Source: Oscheius tipulae (lineage: Eukaryota > Nematoda > Chromadorea > Rhabditida > Rhabditidae). Taken from it: DNA of 64,000 nt. The stretch's first letter is position 1, and each line of letters begins with the position of its first letter. This document shows, piece after piece, positions 1-11,933 of this stretch. Made by a program: the position numbers and the translations under genes. Below the pieces are notes generated by a model, which was not told the DNA's origin, ran no database searches, and worked only from the letters and a program-made list of their open reading frames with translations. The stretch is taken from the NCBI GenBank assembly GCA_037178975.1, contig JASJZH010000004.1, positions 6,262,001-6,326,000 on the forward strand, written 5' to 3'.

Positions 1-181
1 TAGATAAAAGAATGGACAAATACATGTACTCTGAATCAACTAATCATTGCTCCGATAGACTTTTGGCTTCTTTTGTTTACAATCTTTATTTTCTCTCTTC
101 TAAGATCCAAAGAATTTCAAGAAAAGTCTCTCTGGAATGATAGCAATCCACCAAATGTTGGACAACTTTTCCTTATTCAAC
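1..181. other. Upstream flank of the G-alpha gene
   Basis: AT-rich sequence before the first coding exon of the G-alpha gene. It presumably contains that gene's proximal promoter. No open frame or RNA gene is recognised. Confidence 0.4.
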
Positions 182-2254
182 ATGTGCAAACGGGATCCTG
201 GAACTTCTACGGGAAGGTTAGTTTTCCCACAAGAATCTTTTGATGATATCATTTCAGATCCGAAGCTATTTCAGTGAAGATTGACAGAGAGCTGATGCGG
301 GAGAAAGTCAAGCAGAACAGAACCTTCAAAATTTTGTTACTCGGTGGAGCTGCTAGCGGAAAGTCGACAATTTTCAAGCAGATGAAGTTAGTTTTTTTCC
401 CTTTTCACTTGCACCTATTAGCTGCAAACAAAGTTTCCATTCTTAATTGCCGATTCAATAATCTGACTCTAATAACTGAAAGGGTATAGCTGGTTTCGCA
501 CTTTGGTTTTCATTAGTTCAAACATTCTAAATGACATATAGTTAGTCTGGAACTAATGGTTCATTGTAGCATGAGCTTGTTAGAGGAAAGAGCAAGAATA
601 CAGATCGCAGAGTGTGCACGTCACTACAAAGCTGCAAAGGGGCTGTCTAGCAAGATCTACTTCACCTAATCTGAACTGCAAGAGAACCACTCTTATCTGC
701 ATCCTAAAGTCACTCTGATCTGGTGTTAGTCTATTAAACGTCTCACATTTCTATTCTTACGTGATCTGAGATTGTTGGTCTTCTATGCTTTTTCTGCAAA
801 TCAGTCGTGGAATGACAAATAAGATGTGTGCTCTGTTCTGGTTTCCTAGTATCAGAGGAACAGAAGTGTGAGTATCTCTCTCAAGAATACTTCCGCGAAT
901 AGTACCAACCTCATCGGTACGTCATCCCAAAAACCTGATATTTACAAGAAAAGTGTTATTTTCGTAGACTGACGTAAATTTAATATTTCAGAATATTACA
1001 TCTGAACGGGTTTTCGGAGATGGACTGGCAGCATATCCGTTACGTGGTTCAGAGGAACCTCTACGACTCTTTGAAAGAGGTCATTGAGCTATCGTCCGTG
1101 GTACACGGAGTCCATTTTCTGAATGGAAGGGAAAAGGTTGGTCTTTGGCCAAAATATTTGAAAGAGGGTTTAGCAATACTACGAAGAGTTTCTCGACTTC
1201 CACAAGCAGAGCTTCGAACTTATGATGACTGTGACTGAGGACATCGCTGCCGCCATCAAAGCCTTGTGCAAGTCACAAGCAGTTTCTGATATTGTGCAAC
1301 GAAAAAACTCCGTAGTCATGATGGACAGTGCCCCATTGTAAGTTGCTCTTTCAAAGACCCAAAGTCAGTGACTTGTCGGGAACAGAATGAGTAATCAAAG
1401 ATAGGGCTCTCCCAGTATTACTGCAATTTGAGCTTTCTCGGGAGTGTGGAGCGCATACTTAATCCAGACTACAAACCGACAATAGAAGACGCTCTGCGAA
1501 CTCGAGCTCCGACTACGGGAATAGCAGAGATTGAGTTCGAGTATAAGGATAGGATAATGAAGTGAGTCAGAGAGATATTTCTGTTCTGAACTTTGACCAC
1601 AGATTGACCGACGTTGGTGGCCAGACAACAGAACAACGGAAATGGATACGATGTTTCCAGAGCAATGTCTCCGCCGTCCTGTTCATTCTGGATCTTTCGG
1701 CGTACAACATTCCGTACGTAGTTGCCAGTAAAGTTCAAAAATCATGTTCAGGATGAAAGAGTTCGAGATGAGAAGACACGGGAACAATGGAGTAAGTTAG
1801 GAACTGCTAACAACAAATAACTGAAGATTTCACAGGATGGGCTGAAAAACGGGATGTATTTGTTCAAGACAGTCGTGGAAAGAATGTCTTTTGTTCCTCC
1901 GGCGACTCAACAACAAAATCCTCCAGTTCAGACCTCCTTCATTGTTTTTATGAACAAGAACGACATTTTTAAAGAGAAACTTGGATCTGGCATTCCGTTG
2001 ACCGAATGTTTCTCCAAATATTCAGGTACGGAATGATTGTATAAGGCCAACCTCTTATAGGAGAGAGTTACGAAGAGGCTATCAAGTTCCTAACCAGCTA
2101 TGTAAATTCCTTGGTCAAGAAACAGCTCAAGTCAGAAAACCGGATATTCACTCATGTGACTACTGCAACAGATACGGAAAACATACGAGTTGTCTTTGAA
2201 GATTGTACTGAGGCTGTCTTGAGAGCCAATCTAGCTAATGCTGGGTACACATGA
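182..2254 (+). CDS. Heterotrimeric G-protein alpha subunit, divergent
   Basis: A signal transducer that would couple seven-transmembrane receptors to effectors at the plasma membrane. The first exon (182-216, [11 protein letters not shown]) joins exon 2 at 258, giving an N-terminal helix ending IDRELMREK. The P-loop [12 protein letters not shown] lies at about residues 38-49. Exon 3 starts at 992 after a long 605-nt intron and reads [13 protein letters not shown], a G-alpha hallmark. The helical domain follows, then switch [11 protein letters not shown] with the conserved Arg, switch [14 protein letters not shown] with the catalytic Gln, NKND, and TTATDTENI in place of TCATDT. The C-terminus is ANLANAGYT, without the pertussis-toxin cysteine. 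Oddities: Gly2 for myristoylation is absent, and the P-loop Gly equivalent to Ras G12 is Ala. The exon junction around 1336-1416 does not join in frame with simple GT-AG sites, so a lesion or unusual splice is possible. Family identity is certain; the subclass is not. Confidence 0.88.
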
Positions 2255-2624
2255 TGGCTGCTGTGCTAGAATAAACTTTTTACTTACCAACACTGTTTTG
2301 TCCTGAATAAAACTGTTGCGTATAACAACTGTGAAGAGATAAGAAATATAACAGGAATCCAGGTACTGGCATACAGGGGAAGAAATATTTTCTATAGATT
2401 CGAGTGATTTAAAGCCCCGCGCTATCTTGTTTTTGGGTCCTGTTACTTGCGCGCTTTTGAAAAAAAAAATTTCGGTCATCATTTATTTTGGGACCCGTAG
2501 CTTTTTCCAGAAATTTGGGAAACCGCCGTTTTCCCGAAATTTTTCTGTTACAGGTCCTTGTTTTGTGGCTGTTTCCCTTCCTTTCCATTTCATCCCTTTT
2601 CTGTTCATCACAAAGATTTCAGAA
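2255..2624. promoter_or_regulatory. Intergenic region and likely thioredoxin promoter, with an inverted repeat
   Basis: No coding sequence seen. Positions 2507-2547 hold an imperfect hairpin: CAGAAATTTGGGAAA, a short CCGCCG loop region, then TTCCCGAAATTTTTCTG. The segment ends in gatttcag at 2615-2622, two bases before the thioredoxin ATG. This looks like a trans-splice acceptor. Confidence 0.45.
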
Positions 2625-3056
2625 ATGAGCTTTGCCCGGCTCTTGTACCGCCCCGCGCGTAGAACGCTGCAGCATTGTCAACGCCGTCTTGCATCAGTAT
2701 TTGACGTCCAAACTGATGAGGAATTCGGCACAAAGGTTCTCGCAGCTTCACAGCCTGTAGCCGTCCAATTTTTCGCTGATTGGTGTGGTCCGTGTCAAAG
2801 TTTGATGCCGAGACTAGAGAATAAGGTCGAGGGACGTGGCGGTACCATCCTGCTAGCCAAGGTAAACAGTTATTCCAATCAAACTTTGCAGTTCCAGGTG
2901 AATGTAGACGAGAATGCTGAAATAGCCACAGATTACGAAGTCACATCCGTCCCAACCGTCAAATTCTTCAAAGGTGGAGAAGTCGTCAGCCAATTCGCTG
3001 GAAATATTGACGACGAAACGATTGATCAGTACCTCGATCATGTTACGAATCTGTAG
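2625..3056 (+). CDS. trx-2: Mitochondrial thioredoxin
   Basis: A small redox protein that reduces protein disulfides, probably in the mitochondrial matrix. The redox motif WCGPC sits at residues 53-57 within FFADWCGPC. The cis-proline loop SVPTVKFF and the closing EVVSQFAG strand are also present. Residues 1-25 (MSFARLLYRPARRTLQHCQ onward) are rich in Arg and lack acidic residues, as in a mitochondrial presequence, which favours the trx-2 class over cytosolic thioredoxin. One 36-nt intron (2862-2897) lies between LLAK and VNVDENAE. Its total length matches the mitochondrial family. A tttcag two bases before the ATG suggests trans-splicing and fixes the start. Mitochondrial location is inferred from the leader only. 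Confidence 0.9.
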   Translation: MSFARLLYRPARRTLQHCQRRLASVFDVQTDEEFGTKVLAASQPVAVQFFADWCGPCQSLMPRLENKVEGRGGTILLAKVNSYSNQTLQFQVNVDENAEIATDYEVTSVPTVKFFKGGEVVSQFAGNIDDETIDQYLDHVTNL

Positions 3057-3232
3057 TTTTTTTTCTGTTTATTATTTTTAGTCGAACTTGTATCCTTTCA
3101 CTTTTATAAAGTTCGTCCCGCTCATGTGAAATTGCTAAATTTTCTTCGTTGAAAACGAAGAGTATCTCAAGCCGGTGATTTTACGTGGGTCAAACCAGCG
3201 ACGTAGCCAGTGAACGTACAGCTTTTTTCTTG

Positions 3233-4183
3233 ATGGTCCCTGCTCTACCTGCACCTCTTCCTTTCACTTTCGCTATACTCGAACGGAAGAACTCGTCTAA
3301 CGTTACCGATGTATATTCTTTCAATATTACCGCACCAATTACCCCTGTAAAAGTTAGTTTCCTTTTCCTTTCGCTGAAATGGCCATTTAGAAATCGTCCC
3401 TAGACTTCGACTTTAATGTGACAGTCGCTCTTGTGATTACTATGCTTTTTACGGCCATTTTCACCAGTCTCATCATCTGCATCTGCTATAATTGTTGCCA
3501 GAAATGGAAGGCTAGGAAAAGTTCGTCTCGTATTTTTAGTTTGTTGATACAAATTGGAGTTTAGGAGCTCGAAAGATGCTAAGTTTGGCGGAAATACTGA
3601 ACGAAACACTTATCCCCATTTCTTTGAGCAAGAAGCAGCCAGAAGCAGACATTCCAATGTCAGAACTCTCGCCCAGTAACTCTTCGGTGGATGAAGCAGT
3701 GGGACCACAGAGGGACAGGATAATTGCACGGTCATTTCGCAGTCTACGATCGAAGTCTCTACGCACTTACAACCTTTTTACAGAAAGAATACACAAAAAC
3801 TGTGAGCTTCACTTTTTTCCGGGAAAAGTTTTCCCCTTTCAATGCTTCTTTTAGCTACTCCGAAAGGCTCGGCAGCAACCGTTTTGCACACCGTCCCCAC
3901 ATGTCCTCTTCGTTCCTCGCGTTTGCCTTTTCCGAACATCTCACCATCGGCAGAAATACATCATACGGCAACTCCATCTGGCCGGCCAGAAGAAGACGGA
4001 CTCCGAGAACAGCTGGACTTGTGTCGCTCGTTCGGCATCGACACCCGACAAATCACTCTCCAGAAGAGCTTCCGACAACGAGAGAAGAGTGAAATGAGTC
4101 AGAGAACTATCAAGAAGCCTGTAGCCAGAACGAAATCACTGCGTTCTAATAACTCGTTTGTTCATGTGTCAGCCTCCGCCTAG
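3233..4183 (+). CDS. Single-pass membrane protein with long basic, Ser-rich tail
   Basis: I do not recognise the family. Four exons (3233-3352, 3391-3520, 3565-3801, 3855-4183) join in frame to give 271 residues. The first 50 or so residues carry N-glycosylation sequons (NSSNVT, NIT) and look extracellular. One hydrophobic segment, VALVITMLFTAIFTSLIICI, follows and is bounded by CYNCCQKWKARK, a cysteine/basic stop-transfer. The remaining 185 or so residues are hydrophilic and rich in Ser, Arg and Pro, with patches such as RSFRSLRSKSLR and KKPVARTKSLR suited to phosphorylation. The layout suggests a type I or III plasma-membrane protein with a cytosolic tail. There is no cleavable signal peptide in the obvious start (MVPALPAPLPF). 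The start is the first ATG in frame, and an upstream trans-spliced start is possible. Confidence 0.65.
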
Positions 4184-4587
4184 TATTCCGCTTTGTCAAC
4201 TTGTATGATATTTTGTCTGTAACTAACAGAAATGAATCTGCAATACTTCCAGTTATTGTGATAAGTACCTTTCACACTCAAGTTTTTGCTCTCATTACGA
4301 GAGGCTTCTGCAGCAGAGTCTGCAATGAAGACATTCTCCGGGGGCTACTCAACTACCTAAACGTAGTGTAGGAGCGCGTTTCGAAGACGCATGCAAACAA
4401 TTGTCTTCTGTAGGTTTTGGAAGCTGAGAGAATATTGAAACTAGCTTTTGCTGAACTTTAGGAACAAGACTAGAAAAAAAAAAGCTTTAATTGTAGTAAA
4501 ACAAGGTTTTTCCAAATGGAAACTTTTTTGCTCAGAGTTGTCGATACTAATCCCTGGCATGTCAATTCTAACCCCTGCAGTGACCAG
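4184..4587. other. Intergenic, no gene seen
   Basis: Spacer before the CK1-like kinase. It ends in acccctgcag, a plausible splice or trans-splice acceptor eight bases before the in-frame ATG at 4588. No RNA gene or repeat recognised. Confidence 0.4.
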
Positions 4588-5905
4588 ATGGCTACTGGCT
4601 ATCTGTCCAGCTACTACTCCAGCCGAAGGTCGTCTGCGGTCTTCCCGAAGATGACCGATAATCTACCGCCGCCGCCACCACTAATCAGAGCTCCAGCCGA
4701 GGAAGTGGCCCCACAACTGACGACGAAAGCATTGTCTACGGGACAGCTGAAGCCGAAGGAGAGGAAAAAGAAGAAGAAGAGGAAAGTTCCCAAAGTCAGA
4801 GAAAAGATGAAAGACGGCGAGATGGTCAAGAGCGAGTCCTTTGTCTGGAAGGTGCTCAAACTGCTGGGATCCGGAGGATTCGGCGACGTCTATCGTGTGA
4901 CGAAGCATGAAAATTTGGACAGAAGAGAATATGCAATGAAGACAGAAATTGTCGCTGGTGACAAGAGAATGATGAGATTGAAGATCGAGGTGACTGTTCT
5001 CAAGCTCTGTTCCGATCAGACAGAAGCCGACAAGAAAAGGCACTTTGTGGAATACATCGACCGCGGTATCACGGACAAGTTTAAGTTTCTTGTCATGGGC
5101 CTCATCGGACCGTCTCTCGACGACATTCGACGTCAATATCTCCTGAAGAACTACAGCCGTCCGACTGCCATGAATGTCTGTCTCCAGACTCTAAAAGCCG
5201 TCGCCGACCTCCACAACCTTGGCTATCTTCATCGAGGTCGGTCTGCATATTTTTCAATAGACGCCGAATTAAGACATCAAGCCGGCTAACTACGCGGTGG
5301 GACTGGGAGAAAGGGAGGACACGGTCTATATGCTGGACTTTGGAATCGCACGGAAAATTTTCAAGGGCGACACGAGAGACCTGAAGCTGCCCCGAGCTAA
5401 AGTCAAATTCCTCGGAACTCTGAGATTCGCCAGTCGTGCCTGTCATCGCGAGGTAGAGCAAGGAAGAAAGGACGATCTGGAGACGTGGTTGTATATGGCC
5501 TTCGATCTTCTGGATGACAGTAACGGGATTCCGTGGAAGAGAGCTGCCGATAAGAACGAGGTGATTCACATGAAGGACAAGTTCTTCGCTCACGGATTCC
5601 CGAAGATCTACAAGATTGCCCCGAAGGAGATGCGCAAAATTGTGGACTACATCAACGGCATGACCTACGCTGACCTCCCGGACTATAACTTCATCGAGCA
5701 GTCTCTGCTGGCCATCTGTCACGACCACGGTATTAACCCGCAGAAGAAACTCGACTGGGCCGGAAAGCTGAAGAAGAAGCCGCAGCTAGACCCGAGCAGT
5801 TCTGATACGAGCTCAGACAATCGACAGAGTGGATCCGACTCGGACAGTGGTGACAAGAAACCGAAGAAGAAACAAGCCGCCAAGTCCAAATCCAAGGGTC
5901 GATAG
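4588..5905 (+). CDS. CK1/TTBK-like protein kinase
   Basis: A Ser/Thr kinase of the casein kinase 1 superfamily, closest in style to the tau-tubulin-kinase-like branch that is expanded in nematodes. Visible motifs in order: Gly-loop LGSGGFGDVYRV, the ATP-anchoring Lys in YAMKTE, HRDIKPANY (formed across a 37-nt intron, 5237-5273, acceptor attaag), DFG in MLDFGIARKI, and the CK1-family replacement of APE around GTLRFASRACH and REVEQGRKDDLETWLY. All catalytic residues are present, so it should be active. The N-terminus is Pro-rich then Lys-rich (KERKKKKKRKVPK). The C-terminus is an acidic Ser/Asp stretch followed by a Lys-rich end, possibly a nuclear or chromatin signal. The start is uncertain: ATGs at 4588 and 4651 are both in frame. 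Confidence 0.85.
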
Positions 5906-6363
5906 AAGGGACAGACGAATTGTCCAAAATGAACCCGTTCGTGAACTTTTTCTTGTACCCTACGTATGCACTGATCATTGGAGAGGGAATTTGACAGGTC
6001 TTTGAAATTTGGTGAGAGGAACTTGAGCTGCGATCGACTGCACTGCGTTTACAAGTTAGTGCGCGCTCGCCGGCGTCGGCGACGGAGGCCGTTTTCAAAA
6101 AATGGAACATTTCCAGCTGCTTTTGTTTTCACTTTCTGTTCATCGAGAAAAATGAGCATGTTTGTTACTGGCAAGGAGAATGACGAATACCAAACCTAGA
6201 ACTAGCTGCTCGTGGAAGTAAACGGCCATATCAGCTCGGTTTCGTTCGTTCTTGTTTGGCACATGCTCTGTTGTTTATAGTGTTTTTGCAATTTTCTTCG
6301 CAAACAACTCCTTGTTTCCTCCATTTTCCAAATAATCTTGAATTTGCAGAAAACTTTTTGGCC
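5906..6363. promoter_or_regulatory. Intergenic region, likely SMC1 promoter
   Basis: Contains a GC-rich patch (6057-6095, gcgcgctcgccggcgtcggcgacggaggcc). Further down a tttgcag acceptor lies 15 bases before the SMC1 ATG, consistent with a trans-splice site. No coding sequence accepted. Confidence 0.4.
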
Positions 6364-9300
6364 ATGGGTATGTTACATACCCTTGAGCTAGAAAATTTCA
6401 AGTCTTATAAAGGAAAGCAGATAATCGGCCCGTTCAAAAAGTTCACAGCCATTATCGGACCAAATGGATCAGGTAATTTGCTTCTCCTTCAACTCTATCG
6501 GCAATGTCTGCAGGAAAGTCAAATCTTATGGATGCTATCAGCTTTGTCCTCGGAGAAAAGGCAACGAGCTTGCGTGTGAAGAAGCTTGGTGACCTTATTC
6601 ATGGAGCTCCCGTCGGGAAGCCCGTCGCCAACAAGTGTTCCGTTACTATGAACTACCAGGACGATAGAGGAAAATTCAAAGCTTTCACCCGATCTGTGAC
6701 TGCTGGTGGATCAGAGTTCAAAATCGACGGCAAGGTTGGTACTTCACTTTGTTTTGCATTTGATCATAGATTTTTCTTTTCTTTTGGAAACCAACATTTT
6801 TGCGTTGCAGATCGTGACAGTGCAACAATACAATCAGGAAATGGAGGCGATCCAGATTTTCATCAAGGCAAAGAACTTCCTTGTCTATCAGGGAGCTATC
6901 GAAAACATTGCCATGAAGAATCCGAAGGAGAGAACGGCTATGTTCGAGGAAATCTCCCGTTCTCACGAGTTCGAGAGAGACTATAACGAGCTAAAGGAGG
7001 CAATGCAGAAGGCTGAGGCTGACACGCAGAACAACATGGATAAGAGACGCGGTATTGCTCAGGAGAAAAGAGCGGCTAAGATGGAACGCGACGAGGCTGA
7101 AAAGTATCAACAGATCAAGGACGATTTGGCTCAAAAGGAGCGTATGCTGTACTTGCTGGAACTCTTCTACTGTGAGCGACTGACTAAGGAGGCCAATGAC
7201 GAATTGAAGAAGAAAAAGGGCGAAGTCGCCGAGCTGGAAGGCAAAAAGGTAACTGTATTCGTTGTATTTTCATAAGAAATTTTCAGTCCGAGTCGGATGA
7301 AGCTGTTTCGGAGAAGACAAGACAAGTAAAGAAGCTTCAGCGCGAGTACAACAAGATCGACAAGGAGATTCTCGCCAAGAAGGCTGAAGCCAGTGCTCAT
7401 CAGCCGAGCTACGTCGCCGCCAAGTCGCAAGTTATCCATCTGAGAAACAAGCTCGAGACTGCCATGAAAACGCTCAACGCTGCTCAGAAAATGGCCGACA
7501 GACAAGGTGACCAGATGAAGGAGCTCGAGAAACAGGCCAGGTTAGTTGCTTTCTTAGCCTCTATACCAAACTTATTAAGGGATATTCAAAAGAACAAGAA
7601 GGACTTCCAGGCGGAGCAACAGTCGCAAAGTCAGCAGCAAGATTTGCAACTCAGCGAGGCTCAGCTGAAAGAATACCACAAGTTAAAGGCCGAAGCCATC
7701 AAACTTCTCGGAGAAGAACAGTCCAAGCTGGATAAGGTCAAAGGACAACGAGAAGCCATGGTTCGGTAGGCTCATTTGTCTTACTCGTTCTCACAAAATC
7801 GTTGCAGTGAGCTGAAGACAGAACAGCAGAAGGCTCAAAACTGGAAGGACAGAATCAGGGCGAAGGAGACCGAACTGGAACGCAATCGTAAGCAAGAAGA
7901 ACACATGGGCGAGCAGCTGGAACAGCTGAAATCGCTATTGTCCGACGAAAAGACGGCCCTGGTGCACACCGAGAAGCAGGTCAAGGAGAGCAAGGAAAAG
8001 CTCGAAAAGGTGAGATTTGTCCTTTTATTCATCTTCAAAATATGAAGTTTGTAGGTCTCTCTCGAGTTTGCCGAAGTCATGAAGCAGTTGGCCGACTTCA
8101 GTGGTGAAAATGCCGAGTTGGACCGCAATCGCCGTCGTCACGAGGCCATCGAGAGTCTGAAGCGTGTTTTCCCTGAGAAGGCGTGTTCTTTACCTAGCCT
8201 CATTCATCGAAACTTCAGATTCACGGCCGATTGGTAGACCTGTCCACTCCGTCTCACAAGAGATACCGTCTCGCCATCACGAAGGTCCTTCAAAAGCACA
8301 TGATGAGCATCGTCTGCGATTCCGAAGAAACGGCTCGTGCTGCCATTCACTACCTCAAGGAACAACGTTTCCCGCCCGAGACCTTCCTTCCAGCCACCGG
8401 ACTCGACGTTCATCCGATCAACGAGAAGTTGAGAGAGATCAGCTACCCGAAAGGAGTCAAGCTCGTCTACGACGTCATCCAAGTAAACAAACTATTTTAT
8501 AGTATCTTAAAAATGTTCAGTGTGGTTCCTCGGCTGCCAGAAAGGCTCTCCAATTTGCCTGTGGAAACGCTCTCGTCTGTGAGACGGCCGAAGACGCCCG
8601 TTATCTCGCCTATGGTAGCGCCGGAGATCGACACAAGTCGGTCGCTCTGGACGGTACCATGTACCAGCAGAGCGGACTGATTTCTGGAGGACAGGCCGAG
8701 CTAAAGAAGAAGGCTGCCAGATGGGAAGAGAGCGAGCAGCGGTTTTTTTTTGTGTCTTTCTGTTCATTTTGAGAGATTTTCAGCAAAATCAGACAGTCGA
8801 AGAAGGAACTTGAGGAGGAGTTGAATCGTCTCCGGCGCAATCGTACCAAGGAGCTCGATGTGGAGACGAAGCGAATGCAGCTGAGCTCGTTGGAAAACCG
8901 GATTAAGGATATGACCAACCAGAAGGCGAGGCTCGAGGCTGGACTGATCGAGAAGAACGAGACAGAGCTGGAATCTCTGAAGGCCGATTACGAAATCATC
9001 CCGGTTTTTTTGATTCGAGTATCATCGATGAACACCAGGTTTAGGCAAGAATAACAGAGATCGAGGGTCAAATGACCGACAATCAGAAGCAGCTCGACAA
9101 GCTCTCGAAACAGGCCGACGGTGTCAACGAGCAGATCTTCGGCTCCTTCTGCAAACAACTCGGAATCAAGAACATTCGCGATTACGAGGAGAGGGAAATG
9201 AAGTACAGAACCGAGTTGGAAGATCGTCTTCGCGAGTTCGACAATGAGCTGGATCGTGTGCGCAATGAGATCGAATACCTGAAATCGGAGGACAAGACGA

Positions 9301-10854
9301 AGAGAGCCGATCAGGAAAAGAAGAAAGTGAAGGAACTGGAGACGTCTCTGGAGAAGGTAAAGAAAGACGAGGCCAAAGAGGAACAGAAGCAGAAGAAGCT
9401 CGAGAAGGAGGTCGAAGAACTTCAGGTAGGTATTTTTCCACATTTCTATTCAATCTTTGCCCATCAAACTATTTAAAAATAATCTTTTAGAGCAAGGTTC
9501 TCAGTCGCAAGGAGGAGTTGGAAGGAGTCGAACTCGAGCTGGTTTCTATCAAGAAGGAAGCACAGGCTGCTCAACGCGACGTCAGCTCGGCCGAAAAGGC
9601 CTGTCTCAATCTGGAAGCCATCGTCCAACGCAAACAGACGGAACGACACAATCATCTATATGCCGCCAAATTAAATCAGATTACGATTCCTCTACTAGCC
9701 GGAAGTTTAGCCGAAGTCGATGCTGATGAAGATGATGGTAGTCTTTTCCTGTGTCTTGTTCAATAAAATCTTCAGATATGGACGGTAGTCAAGGATCCAG
9801 TGTCGCTCTGACGCAAGAGCAGCTGGATCGCGAGCAACGGATCAAAATCAACTATCAATCCCTTCCAGACGACTTGAAAACTGTTTGTTTATCAAGTTTA
9901 CTATTTCAAATGCCCACTTTCAGATAGAGGAAGAAGACGACGTCCGCAAACAAGTCAGTCGAATGCAGGCAGAAATTAACGAGACCCAAGCCAAAATCGG
10001 ACGTCTGAATGCTCCAAATGCCAAAGTGAACGAGCGAATGGAAGATGTCAAGATGAAGGAGGCTACGACTACGGAAGAATTCGAGGTGGCCAGGAAGAAG
10101 GTTGCTTTTATCTCATTGTCTTTAATACATCGCGTCCTCAGGCTCGAAAAATCCGTGCGCAGTTCGAAAAGGTCAAGACGGAACGGTACCGTCGCTTCCA
10201 GGAGTGCTTTGAGCCTGTCAGCCAACGAATCGACGAGATCTACAAGGCTCTGTCGCGAAACGCCTCTGCCCAAGCCTTCCTCGGAGCTGACAACATGGAA
10301 GAGCCCTATTTGGACGGTATTCAATACAACTGTGTCGCTCCGGGCAAACGATTTCGCCCTATGGACAATTTGTCAGGAGGAGAGAAGACCGTGGCTGCTT
10401 TAGCTCTTCTCTTTGCCATTCACGCTCGCAATCCTTCGCCCTTCTTCGTTCTCGACGAAATCGACGCTGCTCTCGATAACACCAACATTGGAAAGGTTTG
10501 TTTTTTATTTCTATCTTTCCGAACCGAGAGAATTTGATAAAGATCTCCTTTTCAGGTAGCTTCCTTCATCTCGGACCACGCTCGCGATCAGATGCAAATC
10601 ATTGTCATCTCCCTGAAAGAGGAGTTCTATAATAAGGTTGGTCCATGCTTCCGTTTCCCTCCAAATCCACATTTTAGGCCGACTCCCTAATCGGAATCTT
10701 CCCCCTTCCCGCCAACTGTACAGTTTCTGGTGTTCTCTCCTATGATCTCACCCCCTATCGTATCACTGGCGTCAACGAATCCACACTGGAAGCCTCGAAT
10801 CTGACCGCATCCACAAATCTCTCCCAGGTTTCTCAGGCTACTTACCTCGGATAG
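6364..10854 (+). CDS. him-1: Cohesin subunit SMC1
   Basis: Structural-maintenance-of-chromosomes ATPase that pairs with SMC3 to hold sister chromatids together and organise chromatin loops. The ABC head N-half starts [17 protein letters not shown] with Walker A GPNGSGKS, split by an intron after GSG. A long coiled coil follows (about 7000-8180), interrupted by the hinge ([28 protein letters not shown]). The second coiled coil runs to about 10150. The C-half head has the ABC signature [15 protein letters not shown] and Walker [20 protein letters not shown], a wording typical of SMC1 rather than SMC2-6. It is a single gene with about 16 short introns and no visible lesion. In C. elegans the orthologue is him-1. 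Confidence 0.95.
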
Positions 10855-11030
10855 GAGGTACAAATATTATCTTGTAAAATTATAACTTTGTCGATCCCCA
10901 TGATACTCATTTCTCTTTATCTTTCTGCCAAGGATAAAAAATACTGACTATCCTTTTTCTACTTGTTTTGCCTGTGGTCTCTGTGAAATACTTTGTTGAG
11001 TTGCTTGAATCGAGATAATAGTCCAACAGA

Positions 11031-11843
11031 ATGAGTGTCTATTGGCTAAAGAATTTTTGCGGCATCAAGCAGTCGGATTTTGAACTGCTCCGAGTACCGA
11101 ATGCCGGAGCGGAATTCTGCATTCACGTCTCTCTCAGAACTATGCAGGTACGTTTTTAAAAAGGATGTGAGCTCTTCTTTACTACATTTTTCTAAAATTA
11201 GAAAATTCCTCCATTTCACATGATTGATTATATTTTTCATGTGCAGAGCGATACGGGCGATCTTCCAGCATTCTGCCTAAAAGGCAACATTATCCAAGAT
11301 TCCCGACTAATCATTTTATTACAGACCGGTGCTCTTCTCGGATCAGTTCTGGGTCCCGTCTCAATGCTCCTTTTCAAAGATCAACGTTCCACTTCAAAGA
11401 GTCTAAAGTGGGTTTTCATTTTGTTTCAAGGAAAAAATGCTCGATAATTTTCGATATTGTCTAAGTCCAAGATGCTGAAAACTTGAAGAGAAATCGCCTA
11501 ATCTCTGGATACTCTAATGTAACAACTTCCAGAGACGCATTCGTAGAAGGCGGCGTGAACGGAGCTCTGGTGGGCGCCGCAATCGGACCCGTTCTGACAT
11601 ACATGTCTCTGAAGAATATGAACAGTGTCAAGCTGTACGACAAGTGCTACAGATTAAGGTGATCTATCTTTTTTTTCTCATTGTACAATAAGTTTTAGAT
11701 TCGACAACCAGCAGCTGTGGCAAGATAGATCAGCAGTGCTTTCGGCCGCCATCGGATATCTTTCGAGCGGCTCGATCGGGTTCGTTGTCGGTCTGGATTT
11801 GTCCGTCGTGCTCAGCAATCTTCTTGGAAACGCCTGGAAGTAG
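11031..11843 (+). CDS. Small membrane protein with glycine-rich helices
   Basis: Family not recognised. Exons begin MSVYWLKNFCGIKQSDFELL and join across introns near 11149-11246, 11408-11531 and 11661-11696. Three glycine-patterned hydrophobic segments are visible: LQTGALLGSVLGPVSMLLF, NGALVGAAIGPVLTYMSL and AAIGYLSSGSIGFVVGL. Spaced Gly/Ala of this type packs helices tightly, as in Tim17/22/23-like or other small organelle membrane proteins, but no diagnostic motif supports that assignment. The protein ends NLLGNAWK. It lies 180 bp after SMC1 on the same strand. Confidence 0.6.
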
Positions 11844-11933
11844 ATTCCTTCAGTCTCTTCTTCAAATTGTACACCTTCCCCCGCCACATGTGCCTGTAGT
11901 GTCTAGAAAAAAGTGAGTTAAATAGTTCATTCA

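Noticed and set aside
5102-5728. 208-codon minus-strand open frame
   Set aside because: Shadow of the CK1-like kinase, whose catalytic motifs are clear on the plus strand.
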